Shown here piece after piece: positions 55,122 to 64,000 of a DNA stretch of 64,000 nt. Position 1 is the first letter of the stretch. Each line of letters opens with the position of its first letter. The DNA lies in contig JARYHS010008074.1 in the NCBI GenBank assembly GCA_031002005.1, positions 7,448,924-7,512,923 of the forward strand, read 5' to 3'. Source of the stretch: Vandiemenella viatica (taxonomy: Eukaryota > Arthropoda > Insecta > Orthoptera > Morabidae). The translations under genes and the position numbers were made by a program. Under the pieces are notes generated by a model. It saw nothing but the letters and a program-made list of their open reading frames with translations. It searched no databases and had not been told where the DNA came from.

Positions 55122-55785
55122 AACGCATACCTATGTCTAAAGATAGTTACTTAAAAACGTTAGTAAATTAAATAATAATTAAATTAATAAATAATTTTAA
55201 TGTTAAATGATAAAAATTAACAGTTAACAATATTTTGATTGGTAAAATGGCATTAAAACTTTTTAGCGTGTCTTAAGTGTATTTCGAGGTTTTAACATTT
55301 TTATTTTTTAATCTAAACCAATTTTTAAATAAATAATAAAAATGGAAATTATTGAGTCTTAGGTCTTACAATACATCACGTAAGTTTAAAAATATGGTTT
55401 GCTTAATTGCCAAGATTACCAGAGTTGTTTTGTTTTTTAAATTTTAAATAAACGTTCCATAATACCGAGAAAAGCATTCCATTTCACAAAGTGAAGTGAA
55501 CATACTCTGAAAAGTGTAGACTTGGCTCAGAACAAGATCTCATAACTTTTTGTCGCTGCACAAACACGAGACTTGGCCTTTTTTGCGTGATTCATTATTA
55601 TATTGATGTTACAGTTCATTCAATGTTATTAAAAGAAACTACTCACCAACACGTAAACTGTCAAGTATTTCACGTTTTTAGAGTGGAAATTATTATTTTT
55701 TAGTAAGAAAGGAGACTTTCTCGACGAATGATTGCAGTGAAGTCCTCATAGGTTGTATCTTCGGATTTCATTGAAAACACACGAA
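55122..55785. other. AT-rich stretch, no gene seen
   Basis: Strongly AT-rich with runs of 'aataataattaa'. No open frame of interest and no terminal repeats were recognised. Confidence 0.5.
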
Positions 55786-55872
55786 ATTACACACGTGAGG
55801 AAGACGGCAGAGGCAGCCGTCGAAGTATGGTGTTCCTACAACACAATTCGTCGATACACCCGTGAAACTTTC
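55786..55872 (+). mobile_element. Solo Penelope-like terminal repeat fragment
   Basis: Reads 'GTGAGGA', a stem GACGGC/GCCGTC, then 'GAAGTAT', and further 'cacaattcgtcgatacaccc' with 'gtgaaactttcat'. The layout matches 28875-28955 with the core substituted at several invariant positions. Here only one arm is present, not a palindrome. Confidence 0.5.
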
Positions 55873-56084
55873 ATTATAACTTTTTTACCTTTAGTCGAAA
55901 TAATAACAAGGAGAAGAGGGATTAATCGAAAGCCTGAGTGGCACATGTAAGCAGGTGGATTTCGTTAAAGAAACACATTGAGGTAGCGGCCAAAACAACA
56001 ATAATTGATAGCTGTTAAATAAATAGGTTCGCGATCGTTAAAATTACGATAACATTAGTTTCATATCAACGAATAATCAAATTT

Positions 56085-56182
56085 TCAGCCGCAAATTAGG
56101 AAATTGTCGCAATTACTTTATCTGCAAATACAGAAAATGGGAATAATGAAACCGTGAATAAAAAGCTGTAACCGTGTAGTTC
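56085..56182. mobile_element. Tigger-like terminal fragment
   Basis: Resembles the last 100 bp of the Tigger element at 18260-18366: 'aaattgtcgcaattacttta' and 'aaaccgtgaataaaaagctg' against 'aattgtcacaaatatttta' and 'aactgcgaataaagatctt'. No transposase or opposite end is seen. Confidence 0.45.
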
Positions 56183-56629
56183 AGATAACGTGTGCGACAC
56201 TTAAAAAAATGATTATATAGTTAAAAAATCGTACTAAATGCGTAACATAACTCAAATTACAGAAATGTGTACTCGAAACAGGCGTAAGTTTTGATGAATA
56301 CGTAAAAGTGTATTTATTTACTTACGAATGACGAAGATTGACAAAAACAAACGCTTGTTCACACGAGTCAAATGCCAACTGGAAGGGTACAGGCAAACAG
56401 TGCAAAATATCCGACAGATTCCAAGTGGGGCAGCGAGTCACGCAGACTGACACCCGTTTCCGCCGGATTTTGCGGATTGCGGATCCGCTTAATTTTGTGC
56501 GGGATCCGCCAGACTGTCTAATGATGCGGGATCCCGCGGGATTGCGGGATCCCGCTTTGCTGGATTGCAATCCCTAGTTCTGTTCCTCATTTTAACTGTG
56601 AAAAATGTTATGAAAGGAAAGCTACGTGG

Positions 56630-56716
56630 CCCGGCTCGGAAGCCCCCCCCCCACGTAGCCTTCCAGCCAACCCCCCCCCCCCCCCGGACCGAGCCACGTA
56701 GTTTGTGCACGGTCCC
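56630..56716. mobile_element. MITE half related to 32577-33236
   Basis: The right edge, 'cgtagtttgtgcacggtccc' followed by TAA, is in complement close to the ends of the MITE at 32577 (GGGGACGTCCACAAATTACG). Long C runs (56645-56654, 56672-56687) lie inside. A left end is not recognisable. Confidence 0.4.
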
Positions 56717-56779
56717 TAAGATAAAAAAAAAAGTTTTCATGGGAATCTCCCCTCCCACCTCACTAACTTCCTAACTACC

Positions 56780-57238
56780 CACCCGGGCAAAACACGAAAC
56801 GCCGCCCCTGTTGGCTATAGAAAATCCAAAAATTAAGTTTAAAACACGAGGTTTCATTTGATGGCTGTGAGACAATATTAGAGGTTCTAAATTTATGAGA
56901 AAAAATGAGTATCAAAGTGAACGAACTTTACTCTGAAATAACAATATTACATGAAATTTAGGTAAAAGTAAGAGCAGTATTTCATTAGTAAAAATGAGCT
57001 TTTGATCGACATTAATTTAACAACTGAAAGCAATAAAGCATATTACAGTTTTACTGTAGATAGAAAATTGTTAAAGATGCAACAAGTGCAAAAAATATAG
57101 CTTAAAAATTAAAATAGTAAAAAAACATATCCTTTGACTTTTTCTACCCTTTCGTAAAATATTATATTTTTGAAGTGTACTACATTTTTATAGGTTATTA
57201 TAAAAAAACATTCTACCATTAACCGAAAAAATGTTGGT
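56780..57238. other. AT-rich stretch, no gene seen
   Basis: No open frame with recognisable motifs and no clear repeats. Confidence 0.5.
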
Positions 57239-57770
57239 AATCCTAGCAGCGAATGGTGATAGTTCGCGACCGGGAATGCTCAGTTTAGTTCGCGAACGGT
57301 ACCGCTCAGTTGGTTCGTGAGCGGTAGCACTGTGTTTAGTTCGAGAACTAGGACGCTCCGCTCTGGAATTCCAGAAAGACAGCTCGTTCGCTTGCTTTGC
57401 TAGTGCTACTTCACGCGCTCTCTTCTTTGTTATAATAGTTGTGGTTACTGATAGTTGTCTTTTAAGTGTTAATGGGATCAAAGTGTGTTTTGTTTTCACA
57501 TTCTATGTTAAATTTCAGTTTTTGACTTCTGCAATATTTATTAATGTTTAACAGTTACATTTTTTTATTTTTATATCTGTCTCTTCAGTGAAATGTGTCC
57601 ACAGCGAACTGTGATACCTTTTAGATAATAAACTAAAACAAAAGTTGGTCTCCGGGAAAGGATCGAACGAACTAACGAACTAAGGAGCGAGAGATCTGGG
57701 AACTACAGTAGTTCGCGTAGTTCGCTCGTGGGAGCGCTCTTCCGAACTAGTTCGTTCGCGAACTACACAA
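57239..57770. repeat. Possible TIR element with clustered 'agttcgcgaac' words
   Basis: Both edges (57255-57350 and 57665-57770) carry many copies of 'agttcgcgaac', 'gttcgt' and 'gagcg' in inverted relation, while the centre (57420-57600) is AT-rich. This looks like a foldback-type MITE, but I could not fix its ends or a target duplication. Confidence 0.4.
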
Positions 57771-58328
57771 GACTACATGTTAGCTATGTCATCCAGACAT
57801 ATCTTGCCGTTAATACCTCGGGCACAATGAAAAAAGTTGTAGCATTTACCAATGTATCCGCTAAAATGCATCAAATTTTTTTAAAAATAATTTGGAGCTA
57901 CAATGCAAGGTATCTGCGAGACGAGTCGGGTTGAGAGGCATCTACAATTTTATGAGACAACTTAGTGAAAATTTGTAACGCTCTGAAAAAATATTTCTAC
58001 TTGGCAAAACAATAAAACTGCTAATGACGCCCATTGCTTACTGCATAGGTTGTTCAATTCAGACTTAATAATATTATCTGTTTGCTTGAGCAGGGTTTTA
58101 GATAGGTACCAAAATATTTTATTTATTACGTTAGGTGTGCACTAATGCATGAACGCAAAACCTTAATAACTTACTAGTAGTTACCCACGACTTCGTATGT
58201 ATGGAAGTGTGTTGTAGTGTAGAAGTGTTCATTAATAATAATTAAGGTAATAGTAATAAACATTGCAATACTAAAAATTTATTAACGTCTTATAACGAAA
58301 AAGCAATTCAATAAAAAAGTCAAATTAT

Positions 58329-58329
<1 letters not shown>
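57771..58329. other. Non-coding stretch, no gene seen
   Basis: AT-rich. It precedes the 3' tail of the I-like LINE. No supported feature. Confidence 0.5.

Positions 58330-58359
<30 letters not shown>
58330..58359. repeat. (TTG)n, 3' tail of the I-like LINE
   Basis: Ten TTG units. On the minus strand this is a (CAA)n tail directly after 'cgcccttaaaccaca', which closes the LINE's 3' UTR. Confidence 0.9.
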
Positions 58360-58692
58360 GGTTTAAGGGCGTGTCGACGGCGAGGTCATTAGCGCCCTCA
58401 CAACGACCGGCTTAGCAATGTGGCTTAAAATCCATGTTCTACCGTCTGTATGGTCGACTGTAGAGGGGTCGGCCACACAGACGGCAAATAGAGTAAAATG
58501 CTAAAATGTTGGCTGTAAAGGGGCCATTAAAATACAAAACATCACAGCTTATGTCCGGCTGGCTGTAAAGAGGCCAGCCAGACATAAAAACTTAAATCTA
58601 ATAGTAAAACAAACACAAATGAGACAAAACAAAGCAACAGCTATGTACATGGATGAGTGGCTGTAAAATGGCCACTCATCCACCTTAAAAGA

Positions 58693-61600
58693 TTAGGCCG
58701 GTCTTCCCAAAATTTTTGGGATCAGACCACCCAATACACAGAATTTTAAAACTTTAGCCACATTGCTAGCTTCATTACTTAAAATAAGGGACAGATCGTT
58801 GGCTAGGCCAACGTCTGCCCTTAAGTCAAAAAATAAAGCACAGTCAGTTAAAATGTGGCGTACCGTCAAAGGTACGCCACAAGCATCACATTCCGGTGGG
58901 TCCTCCCGGCGGAGAAGAAAGCTGTGCGTGAGAGGACAGTGCCCTATACGGAGGCGAGTAAGGAGAACCTCATCCCTCCTCGCCCGCTGGAAGGAGCTGC
59001 TCCACGGCTGAACGGTCGGCTTGACCTGCCGGAGCTTATTATGCTCGACTTCCAGCCACTGCCTCTGCCAAATATCAAAGATAAATCTCTTCACCGCCGA
59101 GGCAAGGTCTGACTTTGGGACCGGTGCAAAATCGATTCGGACCTTGTCACAGGCTAACTTGGCAGCTTCATCAGCTGCCTCGTTCCCCCTGATTCCCACA
59201 TGGCCCGGTACCCAACAGAATAAAACCTCCTTTCCAGATGATTGAAGTGAAAGGAGGGCGTCCTGGATGTCCTGGACTAAGCGGTCTGTTGGATACATGT
59301 TTCCTAGTGCCTGAATGCAGCTGAGGGAATCACAGCATATGATGTATTTCATATAACGACTTACCTTCATATGCTGGAGCGACTTTAGTATGGCGTAGTA
59401 CTCGGCAGTATACACGCTGCATTTGCTATCCAGCTTGTATTTGTAAGTCGCTCGAGGGAACACTACGGAGCAGCCTACTCCGTTAGCCTGCTTAGACCCA
59501 TCCGTATATACCGGGGTAAAATCCTGATACTGGTTTAAAATGTCACTAAAAACTCTGTTAAAAACACTGTCTGAGGTAGACAGCTTGTGGAACCTTGACA
59601 TTTCTAAAATAAATCTGGGCCTCTTTAAAAGCCAGGGAGGAGATTTACTCCAACCCTGGTACTAAAAAGCTGGTAGTTCACAACCATATTCTTCTAAAAT
59701 AGCCTTTGTACGGTGGCTGAACGGTCTGGTCGCTCTACGGCGATTATCGTATAGCTGACCATAATTTGGCGTCATTACTACGTCGTGCATGGGACTACTG
59801 GGTGTTGCGGCAATGTAAACATAGTGCCGCACCATGAGGAGGTGCCGCCTGGTGGAAAGCGGCGGCTCACCAGACTCAGCACAAATGCTGGGTATAGGGC
59901 TAGTGCGATAGGCACCAGTGGCGAGCCGGATTCCTGCATGGTGGACACTATCTAAAATGCGTAGGTAGCAGTCCCGTGCCGAACCGTATATGATGCAGCC
60001 ACACTCCAGACGCGACCGTACAGAGGCTCTGTAAAATTGTAGCAGGCAGGAGCGGTCAGCGCCTCACGACCTGCCACACAGACATTTTAAAAGATTAAGA
60101 GCTTTCAAGGCCCTGGCTCTCACATCTTTTAGATGTGCAAGCCAGTTGAGCCTTGTGTCTAAAATGAGGCCCAGAAATCTAACAGTATCAGTAAAACTTA
60201 AAACGGTGTTCCTCAGGGTAAGGTGGGGCTCTGGTAAAAGGCTTCTGCTACGAGTAAAAAGTACACACCGGGTTTTCTCGGCAGAGAAACGAAAACCGGT
60301 GTGCACTGACCATTCATCCATCCTGTTCAGCGTGAGTTGCAGCTGCCGCTCGGCGCTTCTCAGGCTGGACGATGCAATAAAAATTAAAAAGTCGTCCACA
60401 TATAAGGAGAACCATAGGGGACTCCTTTTGACGACTGGTATACTGTTTATCGCTATGGCAAAAGAGTAACGCTTAAAACTGATCCCTGAGGGACACCGTT
60501 TTCCTGAATAAAAAGATCCGACACTTCACTACCGACTCGGTACCGGAAGCAACGACCAGATAAAAATGATTTTAAAAAACGGGGTAGGTTTCCCCTAAAA
60601 CCCTATTCATGTAACTGTTTTAAAATCACATGCCACCAGGTAGTATCGTAGGCCTTTTCAAGGTCGAAAAAAACACCCACAAGGTGTTGGCTGCGGATGA
60701 ACGCATCCTGTATTGCCGCCTCCAGGAGGATCAGGTTGTCCAAGGTGGAACGGAACTTCCTGAATCCACACTGAAAGCGGCTCAGAAGGTTTTGGGATTC
60801 TAGACACCAGACGAGGCGGCGATTGACCATCCTCTCCAGTGTCTTACACACGCAGCTAGTAAGGGCGATACTACGATAGCTACCTGGCAACAATTTGTCT
60901 TTACCAGGCTTTAAAATTGTAATAAGTGTTGCTTCTTTCCACGAGTCGGGGAAGTGTCCTCCGGTCCATATATCGTTATAAATATCTAGAAGGTACTCCT
61001 TAGCATCTTTACTTAGATGCCTCAGCATCTGGTACTGGATCAAATCAGGCCCTGGAGCAGTGTCGTTAGCGCTATTCAATGCTGACTCCAACTCACAAAA
61101 TGTAAATGGGCAGTTGTAGGCCTCTGTGTTCGCTGAATCGAAGCACAGCGCGCGCCTCTCGGCAGCAATCTTGCGTTGCTGGAACCGAGGGTCACAATTG
61201 GTGGAAGATGTGATAGCGGCGAAGTTCTCCGCCATCAGCTGCGCTATGCTTCGTTCATCGGTGACTATACGTCTGCGATCCAGTAAACCAGATACTGGAG
61301 GGCGGGAGTACCTTCCAGATATACGGCGGATAGACTCCCATACTTTCGACGAAGGTGTGGAACGATTTATAGAGCTCACAAAGTTCTGCCATGACCTTTT
61401 CTTGCTCTCCTTAATAACACGACGCGCCTTAGCTCTGGCAATACGGAACGCTGCCAGGTTGTCGGTTGTTGGCTGCAACCTAAATCGACGCAACGCCCGT
61501 CTACGACCCTGAATGGCGGATCGACAATCGTCGTTCCACCAGGGGACGCGCGTCCTACGCAGCGTTCCGGAGCTTTTAGGCATGGAAACGTCAGCTGCCT

Positions 61601-62384
61601 GGTGAATCACTTCGGTAAAGTGATTCACCCTCTCCTCAAGGTTGTTATACACTTGAAGAGTGATGGAGCGGCGGTAGAGTTGCCAGTCGGCTTTGCTGAC
61701 GTTCCATTTGCGTCGGTTATTGCCTCCTCCACGCTCAAACTCTACGTGCATCCATATTGGGAAGTGGTCGCTTCCATGAAGGTCACGATCCACCTCCCAA
61801 TGCACGGAGTCCGCGATTGAGGGGGAGCACAATGAAAGGTCAATGGCAGAGGACGATCCGGAAGCAGTGGTAAAATGTGTCATTGCACCAGTATTGAGGA
61901 CACATATTTCCTCTTGCTCTATTAATCTACCAACCATTCGGCCTCGGGGGCAATCGGCGTTTGAGCCCCACAGCGCACTATGTGCGTTGAAATCTCCTAG
62001 GAGGAGGAATGGCCGAGTAAGCTGCCGCAAGATGTTAGACATGTCGTCATAACTGATGGGCGTGTTAGGTGGTAGATAGATAGAGCATACTGTCAAATGA
62101 GTGGGACCGTGAATCCTCACTGCCACTGCTTGTACATCAGAGGTGAGAGCTACAGGTTCGGAGTGGACAGTGTTTCGGACAAACACCGCCACTCCACCCT
62201 TCGCTCGATCACCCTCGGTATCGTCCTTACGGTACACGTCATATCCTCTTAGCACAGGTTGATATGATGGTCTGAAATGTGTCTCTTGTAGACAGAGACA
62301 CAAAGGATCAGACCGTGCTAAGAGGTGTAACTACTCTTAGTGAGCTGTAAAACCATTGATGTTCCACTGCAGTATGGGAGCCAT
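58693..62384 (-). pseudogene. I-like ORF2: endonuclease, RT and RNase H
   Basis: ATG 62382-62384 lies 2 nt after the ORF1 stop. It reads 'MAPILQWNINGFTAH' and then hits two stops (about 62337 and 62331). The endonuclease continues ('LCLQETHF', 'PFLLLGDFNAHSALWG', 'GSDHFPIWMH'). The RT reads 'SANDTAPGPDLIQYQ', 'SYRSIALTSCVCKTLERMVN' and 'GVFFDLEKAYDTTWW', then a stop at 60601, 'GVPQGSVLS', a one-base loss at about 60463 and the catalytic 'YVDDFLIF' (60393). Further stops lie near 60068 and 59660. RNase H (58693-59560) reads 'FTPVYTDGSKQANGVGC', 'SVYTAEYYAILKSLQHM', 'CDSLSCIQAL' and 'CWVPGHVGIRGNEAADEAAK', and ends with a CCHC-like 'CDACGVPLTVRHILTDC'. At least five lesions: dead. Confidence 0.9.
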
Positions 62385-62386
62385 CC

Positions 62387-63697
62387 TTATCTATTCAACC
62401 TCACCCGCCCCGGTTCGGGTGGGTCTTCAGTCACTTCCTGCTGAGGAACGGGACCAGACTCGTCCACCAGCATATCTGTTTCTTCCTGCCCGGAAGCGGA
62501 GACAGACATCTCCGACCCGGAGGACTCCTCTAATTCCTCGTCGTTCTTTTTCTTCTTCTTCCTCTTTCCCTTACCCTCCTTACTGCTGGACAGTCTGGGA
62601 GAGGAGGAAGAAGGGGACTTGACGAACTGGGTCGGATCAGTCTGCCTAAACTTGGGACCTCTTATCTTCTGGTCACCTCTATTTCCACCGGTAGCTAATG
62701 GTATCGCTACCATTTCAATAGCACGCGGTAGAATAGGAGGTGCTATTAACTTGACTGCCGGTGGGGTCTTTGTTACTGCTGCTGGAGTGATCGAGGTCGC
62801 AGACGTGTTGCTACCGACGTCCGCGGTCTTGGATGTTATGACCTTGTCGGCTTTTGCGCCGCATTTGCACTGACATGAGCACGTTGTGCTTGTGCCCATG
62901 TCTGCAACGGACGTCTGCGTAGCAACACTTTCTTTCCTGACGGGAGCTGAAGCCATCTTAGCAAATCTAGTTGTGAAGATGGGAGCGGCTAGCAGTTTGG
63001 CCTTCTTCTTTGCTTCCCCATAAGGGATCCGCTCTTTGGTCTTCAGCTCCTGTATCTTGCGCTCTTCAAGATACACTTGACACTCCCTACTCCATGAAGG
63101 GTGCGACCCGGAGCAGTTGACGCATGCGGGTGGCAGCGCGCAACTCACACCTGGGTCATGTGCGCCCTTGCCGCACTTGCCACAAGTGTGATTGCCCTTA
63201 CATGACGCCGTCGTATGCCCGAACCGCTGGCACTGGTAACAGCGCATCGGGTCCGGAACATACGGACGGACGTTCAGGTTTAAATATCCGGCCTTGATAT
63301 TCTTGGGCAATACTGGAGTGTCAAACGTCAGGACGAAGGTGGCAGTTTTTTCAAGATTGCCATTTACCCTTCGTGTGATCTGACGTACCTCGATCACTTT
63401 CTGAGATTTCCACTCTTTAAGAAGCTCGTCTGTCGCCAGGTCCATAATATCCCGGCAGGTAATAACACCTTTGCTACTATTTAAGGACTTATGGAGTTCG
63501 CATTTTACGGCGAACTCCCCGAGCTTCTTACAATTAAGCAATTTGGTTGCTTGCTTGCTGGTACATGTTTCCAGCAGCAGCGTCCCATTCCTCAGTTTTT
63601 TGACAGAATTTAGGGTACCAACCAAACCCTCTAGCCCCTTTGAAATATAGAAGGGTGACACCTTTTCAAATGTTCCTTCTATCCTTTCAATTATCAC
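62387..63697 (-). CDS. I-like ORF1, gag-like protein with three zinc knuckles
   Basis: 436 codons are open, but the frame begins at GTG (63695-63697). It continues upstream without an ATG to a stop at about 63740, so the true N-terminus is lost or altered. Residues about 1-150 form an RNA-binding, RRM-like region ('FEKVSPFYISKGLEGLVGTL', 'GVITCRDIMDL'). Then come 'CYQCQRFGHTTASC', 'CGKCGKGAHDPGVSC' and 'CVNCSGSHPSWSREC', followed by a lysine/serine-rich tail. Role in the family: coats the element RNA for packaging. The stop TAA (62387-62389) is followed by GG and the ORF2 ATG, suggesting reinitiation. It stayed open while ORF2 decayed. Confidence 0.8.
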   Translation of the reverse strand: MIIERIEGTFEKVSPFYISKGLEGLVGTLNSVKKLRNGTLLLETCTSKQATKLLNCKKLGEFAVKCELHKSLNSSKGVITCRDIMDLATDELLKEWKSQKVIEVRQITRRVNGNLEKTATFVLTFDTPVLPKNIKAGYLNLNVRPYVPDPMRCYQCQRFGHTTASCKGNHTCGKCGKGAHDPGVSCALPPACVNCSGSHPSWSRECQVYLEERKIQELKTKERIPYGEAKKKAKLLAAPIFTTRFAKMASAPVRKESVATQTSVADMGTSTTCSCQCKCGAKADKVITSKTADVGSNTSATSITPAAVTKTPPAVKLIAPPILPRAIEMVAIPLATGGNRGDQKIRGPKFRQTDPTQFVKSPSSSSPRLSSSKEGKGKRKKKKKNDEELEESSGSEMSVSASGQEETDMLVDESGPVPQQEVTEDPPEPGRVRLNR

Positions 63698-64000
63698 AAA
63701 AGCGTTCGCTAAGGAACATTCTTTTCTGTTACACTCACCCGCTTCTTAGAACTGGGTGTATTTATATTAACCTGCGGCACACCCGTACCGCAGGGGTTTT
63801 TGGTTTTGGTGGAAGACTTCGTTTTGGTCCCACGAGTAAAACCAGTTTAAAAAGAAGCGCTAATACAACAGGGGTGCGCAGGTGCCCCTGAGGTTGCACG
63901 TTAGCAAGTGAATTCCCTCTCCACCCATTCACCTCCTCGGCACGTGGCTGACCTAGAGGTTGAGGGTTTTTTTATAGAGGTTTTTACCGTCCTCGCGATC
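63698..64000 (-). other. Upstream region of the I-like LINE
   Basis: Non-coding in the ORF1 frame. It contains 'aacccctgcggtacgggtg' and 'tgccgcaggtt' words (minus strand) that could form a short hairpin. It probably belongs to the LINE 5' UTR, and the element's 5' boundary is not visible. Confidence 0.45.

Larger units (their letters stand above)
58330..64000 (-). mobile_element. I-like LINE, nearly full length, running off the window
   Basis: The minus strand holds, in order: a 5' region (63698 to the window end), ORF1 with zinc knuckles, ORF2 with endonuclease, RT and RNase H, a 3' UTR with 'gggcgctaatgacctcgccg', and a (CAA)n tail. At least 5.67 kb. An RNase H domain after the RT, with gag-like knuckles in ORF1, fits the I superfamily (I/Nimb type). 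The 5' end is not in view. Confidence 0.9.

Noticed and set aside
54012..55171. Long open frames on both strands across this region
   Set aside because: They consist of 1000 N, an assembly gap, with a few real codons at the edges.
56460..56580. Repeated GCGGGATCC words as a regulatory cluster
   Set aside because: Probably the edge of a decayed hAT-type element ('gattgcaatccctag'). Ends and duplication could not be fixed, so neither claim is made.

Overview
This window is a transposon-dense stretch of a eukaryotic, almost certainly insect, genome. No host gene could be supported. The evidence is animal-type LINEs (CR1-like, RTE, I-like and others), Penelope-like elements, Tc1/mariner, pogo/Tigger, hAT, P-like and PIF/Harbinger transposons, a THAP exon ending in a GT splice donor, long AT-rich non-coding DNA and microsatellites. 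Two short repeats (a TACATC run followed by a 'gcagagggtgct' core at 31051-31125, and a SINE-like repeat at 20640 and 45812) resemble sequences I associate with locusts, stick insects or other polyneopterans. That placement is recollection, not a test. There are no operons, ribosome binding sites or CRISPR arrays.

Layout. 1-5600: a decayed CR1-like LINE ('family A') split by a non-autonomous LTR element (146-2102), a foldback (2316-2760) and a 37-bp perfect palindrome (3309-3480). 7742-8128: inverted Penelope-like terminal repeats. 8834-11933: a minus-strand RTE LINE. 11936-13257: a Tc1/mariner element with DD41D spacing. 14706-20620: a plus-strand LINE holding a pogo/Tigger element (14916-18366), which itself holds a mariner (15521-16836). 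20640-27101: a SINE-like repeat, family A fragments, an RTE piece, a Harbinger foldback, a hAT MITE and a hAT relic. 28771-28955: paired inverted Penelope-like ends with intact hammerhead-ribozyme-like cores. 29614-32080: two P-like elements, one with a THAP exon and one with a perfect 8-bp target duplication, next to a Helitron-like end. 32430-33520: family A split by a MITE that later duplicated in tandem. 34313-36898: two further TIR elements.

37691-42005: a decayed Ty3/gypsy pol holding a young, nearly intact LINE (38282-41477) with a 13-bp target duplication. 42390-43250: a CR1-like fragment. 43431-44720: a roughly 165-bp tandem satellite. 44880-49487: a CR1/L2-like LINE with a PHD-finger ORF1, broken by a SINE-like repeat, a hAT MITE and a 5'-inverted Penelope-like fragment. 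50301-51141: a non-autonomous hAT. 51290-54121: two family A copies, one inserted into the other in reverse. 54122-55121: an assembly gap of exactly 1000 N. 58330-64000: a minus-strand I-like LINE with a long open ORF1, a broken ORF2 and a (CAA)n tail, running off the window end.

The genes do not work together as a host pathway. The coherent story is layered transposition, and many insertions can be ordered in time because their target duplications or interrupted reading frames are still readable. The most distinctive theme is the recurrence of Penelope-like terminal repeats as head-to-head palindromes carrying hammerhead-ribozyme-like motifs in various states of decay.
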